Assembly: GCA_001899635.1 (NCBI GenBank)
Contig: MKVQ01000005.1
Span: forward strand, 434,001 to 498,000
Origin: Myxococcales bacterium 68-20
Lineage (GTDB): Bacteria > Myxococcota_A > Polyangia > Polyangiales > Polyangiaceae
Reading direction: 5' to 3'
Length of the DNA stretch: 64,000 bases
This document shows, piece by piece, positions 57,083-64,000 of this stretch. Below the pieces are notes generated by a model. The model made no database searches and was not told where the DNA came from. It saw only the letters and a list, made by a program, of their open reading frames with translations. The translations under genes and the position numbers were made by a program. Within the stretch, counting starts at the first letter, position 1. Every line of letters begins with the position of its first letter.

Positions 57083-57574
57083 ATGGCGAAAGCTAGCCAC
57101 GTCTCCGAGACACCCGCGACGGCGTTCCTGAAGAAGAACGCCGTCGCGTTCACAGAGCATCCGTACGAGTACGAGGAGCGCGGTGGTACCCGTGTTTCTT
57201 CGGAGAAGCTCGGCGTCCCGGAGCACGCCGTCATCAAGACGCTCGTGATGGAGGACGACGAGAAGAAGCCGCTCGTGGTCCTCATGCACGGCGACCGCGA
57301 GGTCTCGACGAAGAACCTGGCGCGGCAGATCGGCAAGAAGCGCGTCGAGCCGTGCTCCCCCGACGTGGCGCAGCGTCACTCGGGCTACCAGGTCGGCGGC
57401 ACGAGCCCGTTCGGGCTGCGGAAGCCGATGCCGATCTACGTGGAGAAGTCGGTCCTCGAGCTCGAGCGCATCTGGATCAACGGAGGCCGCCGCGGCTTCC
57501 TCGTCGGTATCGATCCGAAGGAGCTCGTACGGGTCTCGAAGGCGACCGCCGTCGAGGTCGCGCTCGAGAAGTAG
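57083..57574 (+). CDS. ybaK: YbaK-type Cys-tRNA(Pro) deacylase
   Basis: YbaK hydrolyses Cys mischarged on tRNA-Pro. The 163-residue protein carries TPATAFLKKNAVAFTEHPYE, the conserved VIKTLVM catalytic Lys, VLMHGDREVSTKNLAR, YQVGGTSPFGLRKPMPIYVE and IWINGGRRGFLVGIDP, all in the expected order. Length is as in E. coli (159). It ends 18 bp from the convergent MBL hydrolase stop. Confidence 0.94.
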   Translation: MAKASHVSETPATAFLKKNAVAFTEHPYEYEERGGTRVSSEKLGVPEHAVIKTLVMEDDEKKPLVVLMHGDREVSTKNLARQIGKKRVEPCSPDVAQRHSGYQVGGTSPFGLRKPMPIYVEKSVLELERIWINGGRRGFLVGIDPKELVRVSKATAVEVALEK

Positions 57575-57592
57575 CCCACCGCGAGGCGCGCG

Positions 57593-58654
57593 CTACTCGA
57601 AGCTGTCGTCGTCCGGGATCGTCGGCGTCGGTGCGGGCGCAGGCGCGGCCGGCGCAGGCTCGGCCGGCGCGGGCGGCGGGAACGAGGGCGCGGCCGGAAG
57701 CTCGGGCCCCTCCCCGACCTTCACGAAGACGCGACGCTCGCCGATCTCCATCGGCGCGATGACGCGGGTGCCGAGATCGAGCTTCTTCTGCGCGTTGGCG
57801 AGCTCGCGAAGCGGGTCGCCCGGATCGTCGGTCGAGGTGACGAACGTGCCGTAATGAATCGGCACCATCCGCGCGGCGTCGAGGTCGACGAACGCCTGCA
57901 CTGCCTGCGCCGGGTCCAGGTGGAGGCGGCGCATGTAACCACGCGGCGCGATCGGTGCGATCGGCAACAGGGCGAGGTCGAGCTTGGGGAACCGCTGCCC
58001 GGTCTCGACGAACATGCGCTGGTCGTACGCGCTGTCGCCGCCGAAGTAGACCTTGAGCCCGTGGTACTCGATGACGTACCCGGTGAACGAGTGGGTCATC
58101 CACGCCTCGTCGACGCCGTAACGCCAGCCGACGTGATCCACCGGCACCGCCGTCACGCGGAGGCCGTCCTTCTCCCACGCCTGCCACGTTTCCAGCTCGT
58201 ACGCGGGGAAGGCAAACCCACCCGTGAGGTAGGCCGTGCCGCCACGCGGGAGGAGCAGCGTCTTCACCTTCGACTCGATCATCTCGAGGCTGCCGAGCGA
58301 CAGGTGATCGAAGTGCATGTGCGAGACGAGCGCGACGTCGACCGGCGGAAGGTCCTTCGGGTCGAGGCCGGGCTCGACCAGCCGCTTCGACAGCTGACCG
58401 ACGGTGCTCGTGAACACCGGGTCGGTCAGGATGACCTTGTCGTCGATCTGGATGAGCGCCGTCGAGTGCCCGACCCAGACGACGGCGAGCCGAGCATCGG
58501 GCGTGACGGGCTGCTTGTTCTTCACGACCTCGCGAGGGCTCGAGAAGAGCGAGCCCACCACGCGGCCACCCGCGCGCGCGACGAAGCACCCTGGAAGGGT
58601 CGCGGTCGCCGCCACGAGCGCCGTCACCAACGCAAGCTCAGCGCGGCGCAGCAA
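57593..58654 (-). CDS. MBL-fold metallohydrolase, UlaG/NAPE-PLD-like lipoprotein
   Basis: A 353-residue exported hydrolase. Signal LLRRAELALVTALVAATATLPGC (lipobox Cys about 23), then the metallo-beta-lactamase fold: VVWVGHSTALIQIDDKVILT, SHMHFDHLSL (HxHxDH), VPVDHVGWR, YFGGDSAYDQRM, MVPIHYGTF. The last 45 residues are Pro/Ala-rich (PPPAPAEPAPAAPAPAPTP). Related proteins include UlaG lactonase and NAPE-type phospholipase D; substrate unknown. I choose a TTG start at 58654, with GGAG 6 bp ahead, because it gives a full signal peptide; GTG 58627 is possible. It overlaps the upstream lipoprotein gene by 17 bp. Confidence 0.85.
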   Translation of the reverse strand: MLRRAELALVTALVAATATLPGCFVARAGGRVVGSLFSSPREVVKNKQPVTPDARLAVVWVGHSTALIQIDDKVILTDPVFTSTVGQLSKRLVEPGLDPKDLPPVDVALVSHMHFDHLSLGSLEMIESKVKTLLLPRGGTAYLTGGFAFPAYELETWQAWEKDGLRVTAVPVDHVGWRYGVDEAWMTHSFTGYVIEYHGLKVYFGGDSAYDQRMFVETGQRFPKLDLALLPIAPIAPRGYMRRLHLDPAQAVQAFVDLDAARMVPIHYGTFVTSTDDPGDPLRELANAQKKLDLGTRVIAPMEIGERRVFVKVGEGPELPAAPSFPPPAPAEPAPAAPAPAPTPTIPDDDSFE

Positions 58655-59000
58655 GGGTGCTCCCGACGTCGACGTTGCCGTGGCGCACGCGGACCGTGAT
58701 CGGCGCGCCGTCGAAGATCCTGTCACTCTCGGAGACGAGGCGGACGGTCTTCGTGTCGCCGTCCTCGAGATCCGCACTGCACTGCTCGGCCGGGGCCGCT
58801 TGCCCGGCGAAGGTCACCCGCGTGCAGTAGGTGCCGATGTTCCCGCCGAGGCTCTCGGACGCGAGAAGGTCGACCTCGACGACAACCCTCTTGTCTACCG
58901 CGCGATGCGCGCGCGTTCCCGTGATCTGGAGCGATGCGCCCGTGTCGTCGCAGGCAGCGAGCCCGATCGCGAGACAGCCGAGCAAGAGAAGGGACCGCAT
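58638..59000 (-). CDS. Small lipoprotein
   Basis: A 120-residue lipoprotein (MRSLLLLGCLAIGLAAC, Cys 17) with a mature beta-rich domain (LQITGTRAHRAVDKRVVVEV, YCTRVTFAGQ, DTKTVRLVSESDRIFDGAPI) and a Cys pair. Unknown function. The ATG overlaps the upstream outer-membrane-like gene stop as TGATG, so it is in the thrB-OMP-lipoprotein-MBL operon. Confidence 0.8.
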   Translation of the reverse strand: MRSLLLLGCLAIGLAACDDTGASLQITGTRAHRAVDKRVVVEVDLLASESLGGNIGTYCTRVTFAGQAAPAEQCSADLEDGDTKTVRLVSESDRIFDGAPITVRVRHGNVDVGSTLAAPR

Positions 59001-59662
59001 CAGAAGTACCGGAGCCGGAGGGTGGCGATCGCCGCGAGCGGAGCGTGCGTCGGCGCGACGGTCATCTGGACCCCGACCGTACCGCCGAGGATGTAAGCGC
59101 CGACGTCGTAGGCGACACGGAGGCCGTCGTACGCATACACCGATGTGCCGAGCGAAACCGAGAGATACTCGCCTCGATGCGCCACCGGCAGGTACGCGCG
59201 GAGGCCTGGGCGGACGAGGACGCTGTCGATGTGGCCACCGATGTACTCGACCGACGCCGACAGCTCGAGCGACCCCGAGTGCCGCGCGATCGGATCGACG
59301 ACGAGGTAGCGCCAGCGGGACTGACTCGGATGGACGCCGAACGACCAGAGCACCGGCGTGAGCTGCCACCGCAGTCCGAACGCGGCGCGCGCACTGGCGT
59401 CGATGTTGCCGGTGGGCCCGATGTGGCGCTGCCGGCCGACCGCGACCTCCGGGCTCGGCACGAGCTGGAGCAACGCCCACGTGAGCGTGGGGCGAGGCAC
59501 TGCCTGGTGATAGCCGAAGCTCGTGTCGGGCTGCGGCGCGTGATGGACGACCGGCTCGGGGACCGAGCTCGAGACCTCCGGCGGCTCGGCGGCGACCGCA
59601 GCCCCTGCGAACGAAACGGCAGCGGCGGCCGACAGCGAGGCGATCAGCGAGCGAAGCTTCAC
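59000..59662 (-). CDS. Exported beta-barrel-like protein
   Basis: A 220-residue protein with a signal peptide (VKLRSLIASLSAAAAVSFAG, cleavage after AVAA) and alternating-hydrophobicity strands such as LWSFGVHPSQSRWRYLVVDP, SGSLELSASVEYIGGHI and LSVSLGTSVYAYDGLRVAYD, ending IATLRLRYF with the C-terminal Phe typical of outer-membrane barrels. GTG start overlaps the thrB stop as GTGA. No family recognised. Confidence 0.8.
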   Translation of the reverse strand: MKLRSLIASLSAAAAVSFAGAAVAAEPPEVSSSVPEPVVHHAPQPDTSFGYHQAVPRPTLTWALLQLVPSPEVAVGRQRHIGPTGNIDASARAAFGLRWQLTPVLWSFGVHPSQSRWRYLVVDPIARHSGSLELSASVEYIGGHIDSVLVRPGLRAYLPVAHRGEYLSVSLGTSVYAYDGLRVAYDVGAYILGGTVGVQMTVAPTHAPLAAIATLRLRYF

Positions 59663-60663
59663 AGCCCGAGCGCCTCCAGGAAGCCGTGTCGCCCGAGACG
59701 CTCGATCGCCTCGCGCCGCTCCACGAAGCGCTGCCATCGCTTTCCGACGCGGATCGCGTCGTCCGTGATGCGCGTGATCGTGAACCGGAGCGCCGCGAAG
59801 ATGGCCTCGTCGTAGAGGACCTCGCGATCGCCCGCTTCGAGCTCGCGGACGGAGCGGTACCCTCGGACGATGGCGGCAGCCAAGTCGGTGTCGAGCTTCG
59901 ATCCGTACGACCACGCGAGGATCGTCACGGCAAGGTCGTAAGCGAACGGGCCATCGTGCGCGCTCTCGAAGTCGAGGAGCGCGGCGATGCTACTACAGGT
60001 CCCCGTCCCCGTGGCCGAGGTGTCGTCGCTCCAGAGGACGTTGTCGCGAAAGAGATCGCCATGGATGAGCCCGCGAGGCACGTCGTACCGGCGGCTCGCC
60101 GCAATCCGGATCATGGCGTCCCGAAGCGAGCCCGCGAGCGCGCGCGCCTCCGGATCGCTCGAGGACGCCACGCGCTCGCAGCGCGTCACGAGGTGCGCCG
60201 GATCGAAGCGTCCCGCGTCGAGCGGCGCAGTCGGCGCATGGCCGGCGACGTGGATGCGCGCGAGTGCCGCGCCGACCGCCGCGGCCGCGTCCACCGTGAC
60301 CGCTCGCTGGCAGAGCATCTCCCCGTCGACCCACGGGAAGATCGCCGCGGGCTTGCCGGCGAGGAGCCGCATCGTCGCGCCATCCCGGGCCGCGATCGGC
60401 GCGGGGGTCGGGAGCCCATGCGCTGCGAGGTGGGCCAGAACCGCCGCCTCGCGAACGGCGCCGGCCGCGTCCTGCTCCTCGTAGATCCGGAGGAACCAGC
60501 GGCGCCGCCGTCCCTCGCGCTCGCGCTCGAGCTCGAGCTCGAGCTCGAAGCTGGTGTTGACGGTCCCCGCCTCGATTCCCCGAAACTTCTCGAGGGGTTC
60601 CAAGGGGTAAGCGGCGACGAAGCTCGCGAGCTCCGCAGTGGTGGGAGTGGTCAGGATCGCCAT
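59659..60663 (-). CDS. thrB: Homoserine kinase (APH-fold, ThrB2)
   Basis: ThrB2-type enzymes phosphorylate homoserine for threonine synthesis. The 334-residue protein has the opening YPLEPLEKFRGIEAGTVNTSF, the catalytic GLIHGDLFRDNVLW, and metal-binding ALLDFESAHDGPFAYDLAV, as in the choline kinase/APH-like homoserine kinase family (MTNCHSK). An insertion ELELELEREREGRRRR arises from a GAGCTC hexanucleotide expansion near 60.53 kb. First gene of a four-gene operon with the barrel protein, lipoprotein and MBL hydrolase, none of which is threonine-related. Start ATG 60663. Confidence 0.9.
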   Translation of the reverse strand: MAILTTPTTAELASFVAAYPLEPLEKFRGIEAGTVNTSFELELELEREREGRRRRWFLRIYEEQDAAGAVREAAVLAHLAAHGLPTPAPIAARDGATMRLLAGKPAAIFPWVDGEMLCQRAVTVDAAAAVGAALARIHVAGHAPTAPLDAGRFDPAHLVTRCERVASSSDPEARALAGSLRDAMIRIAASRRYDVPRGLIHGDLFRDNVLWSDDTSATGTGTCSSIAALLDFESAHDGPFAYDLAVTILAWSYGSKLDTDLAAAIVRGYRSVRELEAGDREVLYDEAIFAALRFTITRITDDAIRVGKRWQRFVERREAIERLGRHGFLEALGL

Positions 60664-60814
60664 GGGAAAGGGCCGCCGGGGAGCGAGGCTCGAGGGGCGG
60701 AAAGGAGTGCTGTGGGACGCATCCTAACCCGAACCATTACAAGTATTCGTGGACTAAACGCTCAGACAAATGGTAGGTGGCGCTTCCTGCGGACACTTAA
60801 CCCGCGCAACGAAG

Positions 60815-61456
60815 ATGGCCACAAAGAAGCTCGCTAAGGGGAAGCCCGATTCAAAGGGCGCAGGTAAGAACGGAGCGAAGGCGTCTGGTGCGAAGGGCGC
60901 TAGTGCGTCAGACTCGCCGAAGCGCAAGCTCGGCCTGAGGGGCGCGGCTCCTTGGGCAGCGCGTCACGCGGCGAAGCACGCCGCCGAGGCGCGTGCTCGC
61001 GCGGCCGAGCCGCCCCTTCCGGGCAGCGCGCGCGCGACGATCCGAACGCCGGCGACGGCCGAGGCCATCAAGGCGAAGATCGCGGATCTTCACAACGCGC
61101 TGCAGCAAATCAAGGGCTTCCGTAAGAACCTCACGAAGGGTTTCTACGACGTCGGCATCGTCCTCAAGGACATCCAGGCGCGCCGCCTCTTCGAGGCGAA
61201 GGGCTTCGGCACCTTCGAGGCGTTCCTCGAGCGCGAGACCGCGGAGCTCGGCAAGACGACGGCGCTCCGCCTCGTCCGCATCGCGAGCCTCTTCCAGAAG
61301 GACGCCGCGCTCGAGCTCGGCATGGACCGCATCTTCATGGCGCTCATGTCGATCGAGGCCGGCGACGGCGTCGCGCCGGACGCGCGCCCGAGCGGCAAGA
61401 TCCCGCCGCCTCCCCTCTCGTCGTCGGTCCTCCCGCTCAAGCCCCCGGGCCGCTGA
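60815..61456 (+). CDS. Basic protein with helical (DUF3102-like) core
   Basis: A 213-residue protein. The first 65 residues are Lys/Ala/Ser-rich (MATKKLAKGKPDSKGAGKNG). The core (about 80-180) is helical: AEAIKAKIADLHNALQQIKG, FYDVGIVLKDIQARRLFEAK, GFGTFEAFLERETAELGKTT, ALRLVRIASLF. This order (growing-helix, short loop, then a ERETAELGKTTALRLVR helix) recalls DUF3102-type small proteins, whose role is unclear. The basic tail suggests nucleic acid binding (inference). The 150-bp upstream region is A+T-richer (60735-60775) and likely holds its promoter. A good terminator follows. Confidence 0.75.
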   Translation: MATKKLAKGKPDSKGAGKNGAKASGAKGASASDSPKRKLGLRGAAPWAARHAAKHAAEARARAAEPPLPGSARATIRTPATAEAIKAKIADLHNALQQIKGFRKNLTKGFYDVGIVLKDIQARRLFEAKGFGTFEAFLERETAELGKTTALRLVRIASLFQKDAALELGMDRIFMALMSIEAGDGVAPDARPSGKIPPPPLSSSVLPLKPPGR

Positions 61457-61580
61457 GCCCACGGCTCGGGCATCCTCGGCGCGCTGCGCTCGAGGTCCCG
61501 AGTCGACGAGCGCATACGCCTGGCCCCGTCACGGGTCGGGCGCGATGGCGCGCGCGCAGTCCGGAGCGATCGCCCACGGC

Positions 61581-61608
61581 GACGCGTGAGCAGCCACGCT
61601 TACGCGTC
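61581..61608 (+). terminator. intrinsic terminator with T-rich tail
   Basis: GACGCGTGAGC pairs with GCTTACGCGTC (one G-U) around AGCCAC, then GTTTCGTTTGG follows. It lies 125 bp past the basic-protein gene and just before the end of the convergent secreted-protein gene. Confidence 0.75.
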
Positions 61609-61625
61609 GTTTCGTTTGGTCTCGT

Positions 61626-62384
61626 TCATTGGACCGGAGCCCACTCCGCGAGGACGAGCGCCTCGCGCAGACGATCGCGTGCGGGAGAAGGCACCGCCTC
61701 GAGCGCGGCGATGCGCTGGTCGAGCGTCGCACGCTCCGCGAAGACGTAGACGTCGCTCGTCGTGAACATCCCGGCGCTCTCGACGAGAGTGTCGACGAGG
61801 ACGACTCCGCGCTCGGTGTCGAGCACGTCGATGTGGTCGCGCGGTCGCGCGCTCGCGATCGTGTCGCTGCGGACGACGGCGATCGCCGCGTGGCCCGGCC
61901 CGGCCAACCGGACCACCCGGCGGATCCGATCGCGGCCGACCCGGAACGCCGGCCGGCGCTCCTGCTCGAACACCATCCTGACGAGCCCTCGATCGAGACC
62001 GCGCTCCTTCGCGAGCGGCGCATCGAGCGCGATCCCCGCGTAGATCTCCGCCTCGTAATCCGCGCGCGGCTTGCCCGTGCTCTCGACGACGGCGAGGGCC
62101 CCGGATGGCCGCGCCGTCACCGAAACCACCGGAGGCGCCTTCGTCTTCGGCGTCACCGGCGGAGCGAGCTCGCGCTCCCTCTTCGGCGACCGCGACTTCG
62201 AAGCGATCGGCGTCCTCGCGACGATGGCCGTGTCCTTCGACGCGCTCGGCGCGATCGCCGCTGCGGGCGCCTTCGGGTCGATCCGGAGCAGATCGCGGGC
62301 CCCACCGGCCTGGGCCGTGGTCGTGAAGAGGAGCAGCGCGAGCCAACCCATCGCCGGTTTGATCCCCATGGGCACACCATGCAT
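61626..62384 (-). CDS. Secreted protein, unknown function
   Basis: A protein of 252 residues with a signal peptide (GIKPAMGWLALLLFTTTAQAGG). A Lys/Arg/Pro-rich linker (SKSRSPKRERELAPPVTPKT) leads to an alpha/beta domain: YEAEIYAGIALDAPLAKERG, LVRMVFEQERRPAFRVGRDR, HIDVLDTERGVVLVDTLVES. No catalytic motif or family is recognised. ATG 62369 would also give a good signal. It follows the histidine kinase gene on the same strand by 97 bp. Confidence 0.72.
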   Translation of the reverse strand: MHGVPMGIKPAMGWLALLLFTTTAQAGGARDLLRIDPKAPAAAIAPSASKDTAIVARTPIASKSRSPKRERELAPPVTPKTKAPPVVSVTARPSGALAVVESTGKPRADYEAEIYAGIALDAPLAKERGLDRGLVRMVFEQERRPAFRVGRDRIRRVVRLAGPGHAAIAVVRSDTIASARPRDHIDVLDTERGVVLVDTLVESAGMFTTSDVYVFAERATLDQRIAALEAVPSPARDRLREALVLAEWAPVQ

Positions 62385-62481
62385 CCTGGCGCAGGGCTGG
62401 CCAAGAAAACGCCCGGCGGCCCGCCGGCGTACGTCCGCGAGGCCTCGGCATCGACGACCGCCGCTGTGAGCGCTCGCTCGC

Positions 62482-64000
62482 TCAGCGACCGATCGGGATC
62501 GAGACGATCACCTTGGCGCCCTTCCCGCGCTCGCTCTCGATCGTCACGTCGCCGCCGTGCTGGTCGACGATCTTGCGGACGATCGAGAGGCCGAGGCCCG
62601 TTCCGGCCTCCTTCGTCGTGAAGAACGGATCGAACACGTTCGGCAGCAGCTCCGAGGCGATCCCCGGTCCCGTGTCCTCGACGACCATGAGGACACGCTC
62701 CTGCTCCGGCCGCACGCGCACCGTGAGCGTACCGCCCTGCTTCATCGCCTCGAGCGCATTGACGACGAGGTTGATCGTCACCTGCTTCAACTTCTCGCGA
62801 TCCCCGATGGCGACACACCCGTCGTCGGGCAGGTCGCGCACGATCGTCACGCCGCGGCCCTTCGCGCTCTCCTCCTCGAGGTCGAGCACCTCGTCGGCGA
62901 GCCGCGGCAAGTGCACCGGCTCCCGCGCGATGCCACGTGGACGCGCCAGCTCGAGGAACTCGGTGAGGAGGCGGTTGAGCCGTCCGATCTCGTCACCGAC
63001 GATCCGCGTGCGATCCTTCAACGCCCCCCGAGTCACCTCGTCGGCTTCGATCCGATCGAGGTTCCGCGTGAGGAGGTGGAGCTGCAGTACCGCCGCGTTG
63101 AGCGGGTTCCGGATCTCGTGCGCGAGGTTCATCGCGAGCTCGCCCATCGCCGACAGCGCCTCGGCATCCGCCGCGCGCTTCTCGAGCGCGCGCCGCTCGG
63201 TGACGTCGATGCCGATCAGGTAGACGAGGTCGCCCGACTCGCGGGACCGCGAGACGTGCCAGCGGATCCGCTTGGCCCGCGGCGAAGTGTGGATCGAGCC
63301 CACCTCGTCGAGCGGTCGGTCGAGCGCCGATGCGGAGCTGCGCGCGCTCCGCGTGTCCACGAATCCCGTCTCCACCTCGGCAGCCCGGATCTGCCCGCGC
63401 GTCGTCGCAAGCGCAGCGCGCACTGCGGCGTGGTCCTCCGCCGGGATCCACGCCTCGAGGAACGATCGGCCGAGGGCCTGGTCGCCCGTCGTGCCGGCGA
63501 GGCTCGCCGCCTTGCGGTTGATCAACGTGACCTCGTCGGCGCCGCCGAGCGCGACCACGAGCACGTCGGTGACATCGACGAGGTCGCGGTACCGACGTTC
63601 GAGCTCGTCGCGCTCCTGCCTGAGCTCCACCTTCGTGAGCGCCTGCTCGACGATCGAGATGAGCTCCTCCGGTCGGAAGGACTTCAGGACGAACGCGAAC
63701 GCCCCCGAGCGGAGGGCGCCGATCGCGGCGTCGACGCTCGCAAAACCCGTCACGAGAAGCACCTCGGAGAATGGTGCGACGGCCCGGAGCGGTCGGATGA
63801 GATCGATGCCGCTCACGTCGGGCAGCTTCACGTCGACGATCGCGACGTCGAAGCCCTTCTGCGCCATGACGAGGGCTGCGGCTCCGCTCTGCGCCGTCTC
63901 GATCGCGATGCCCGGGAAACCGGAGGCGATGACCGCCCGCATCGTATCGACGAGCTCGGTGTTGTCGTCGACGATGAGCACCCGCGAGCGCAGGGGCGCG
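62482..64000 (-). CDS. Receiver-PAS-histidine kinase (5' end cut by window)
   Basis: At least 500 residues. Receiver (LIVDDNTELVDTMRA, phospho-Asp in VAIVDVKLPDVSG, Lys in FVLKSFRPE), a coiled linker, a PAS domain (about 130-270), then HisKA (GELAMNLAHEIRNPLNAAVL) and HATPase (NLVVNALEAMKQGG, EDTGPGI, GTGLGLSIVRKIVDQ). The PAS-HK part resembles NtrB/AtoS-type kinases. The frame stays open to the window edge (APLRSRVLIVDD), so the start is probably outside or at the GTG at 63981. A receiver placed before the kinase suggests it is itself a target in a phosphorelay. Confidence 0.9.
   Translation of the reverse strand, partial: APLRSRVLIVDDNTELVDTMRAVIASGFPGIAIETAQSGAAALVMAQKGFDVAIVDVKLPDVSGIDLIRPLRAVAPFSEVLLVTGFASVDAAIGALRSGAFAFVLKSFRPEELISIVEQALTKVELRQERDELERRYRDLVDVTDVLVVALGGADEVTLINRKAASLAGTTGDQALGRSFLEAWIPAEDHAAVRAALATTRGQIRAAEVETGFVDTRSARSSASALDRPLDEVGSIHTSPRAKRIRWHVSRSRESGDLVYLIGIDVTERRALEKRAADAEALSAMGELAMNLAHEIRNPLNAAVLQLHLLTRNLDRIEADEVTRGALKDRTRIVGDEIGRLNRLLTEFLELARPRGIAREPVHLPRLADEVLDLEEESAKGRGVTIVRDLPDDGCVAIGDREKLKQVTINLVVNALEAMKQGGTLTVRVRPEQERVLMVVEDTGPGIASELLPNVFDPFFTTKEAGTGLGLSIVRKIVDQHGGDVTIESERGKGAKVIVSIPIGR

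Noticed and set aside
55055-57379. 774-codon antisense frame opposite the dynamin-like gene and ybaK
   Set aside because: Leu/Arg/Asp-rich mirror of two well-supported genes.

Overview
The window is about two-thirds G+C with a G/C-biased third codon position. It reads like a chromosomal segment of a Myxococcota bacterium (Polyangia/Labilithrix-like). Signs of this are an MglA-type GTPase, eukaryote-like Ser/Thr kinases, a Ser/Thr-His hybrid kinase, many short lipoproteins with Asp/Ala/Gly-rich linkers, a 2005-residue TPR protein and a DUF5939-type cyclase. The lineage is inferred from gene content. I found no rRNA, tRNA, IS element, phage or CRISPR array. Many neighbouring genes overlap as ATGA, GTGA or TTGA.

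Layout. 1-5.9 kb: end of a GNAT gene, a DUF1566 lipoprotein, folC-accD, then divergent yajQ and glmM. 6-15 kb: two membrane-anchored alkaline-phosphatase-superfamily enzymes flank an AAA ATPase, a SahR-like regulator with ahcY, and allA. 15-26.6 kb: the giant TPR protein converges on a 1.8-kb-codon Ser/Thr kinase-ATPase-TPR-GAF-histidine kinase-receiver protein. 26.6-29.1 kb: a compact minus-strand operon that I read as a candidate ribosomal-peptide (RiPP) locus. 29.3-35.2 kb: signalling block with a receiver-EAL protein, a class III cyclase, and a Ser/Thr kinase with an extracytoplasmic tail. 35.3-38.7 kb: serC, two lipoproteins, fmt. 38.9-45.2 kb: lhr-nei2-HExxH protein, a DNA-repair-type operon. 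45.5-48.7 kb: unknown surface and secreted proteins. 48.7-51.9 kb: mglA-like GTPase, PocR-type histidine kinase and thiL, coupled by 4-bp overlaps. 51.9-57.6 kb: bcp, a membrane protein, a gene-poor 0.7-kb stretch, an M48 peptidase, a dynamin-like GTPase and ybaK. 57.6-64 kb: MBL hydrolase, lipoprotein, outer-membrane-like protein and thrB as one operon, a basic helical protein, a secreted protein, and a receiver-PAS-histidine kinase cut by the window edge.

The most exciting locus is 26.6-29.1 kb. On the minus strand, a GNAT gene ends in an ATGA overlap with a nine-codon reading frame (MKKFARATF) that has a perfectly placed Shine-Dalgarno. This is followed within 5 bp by a 17-bp perfect stem plus T-tract, then a heme-oxygenase-like diiron oxidase/oxygenase and a YcaO enzyme. 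The order tiny peptide, leaky terminator, modification enzymes is the usual layout of RiPP precursor genes, but a precursor this short with no leader would be very unusual.

Other points worth attention: a strong Shine-Dalgarno separated by a hairpin from the hybrid-kinase start codon, overlapping divergent -10 elements between the cyclase and the kinase, a dispersed two-hairpin repeat with compensatory changes (one copy inside lhr), and histone-H1-like Lys/Ala tails added to GlmM, Bcp and a third protein.
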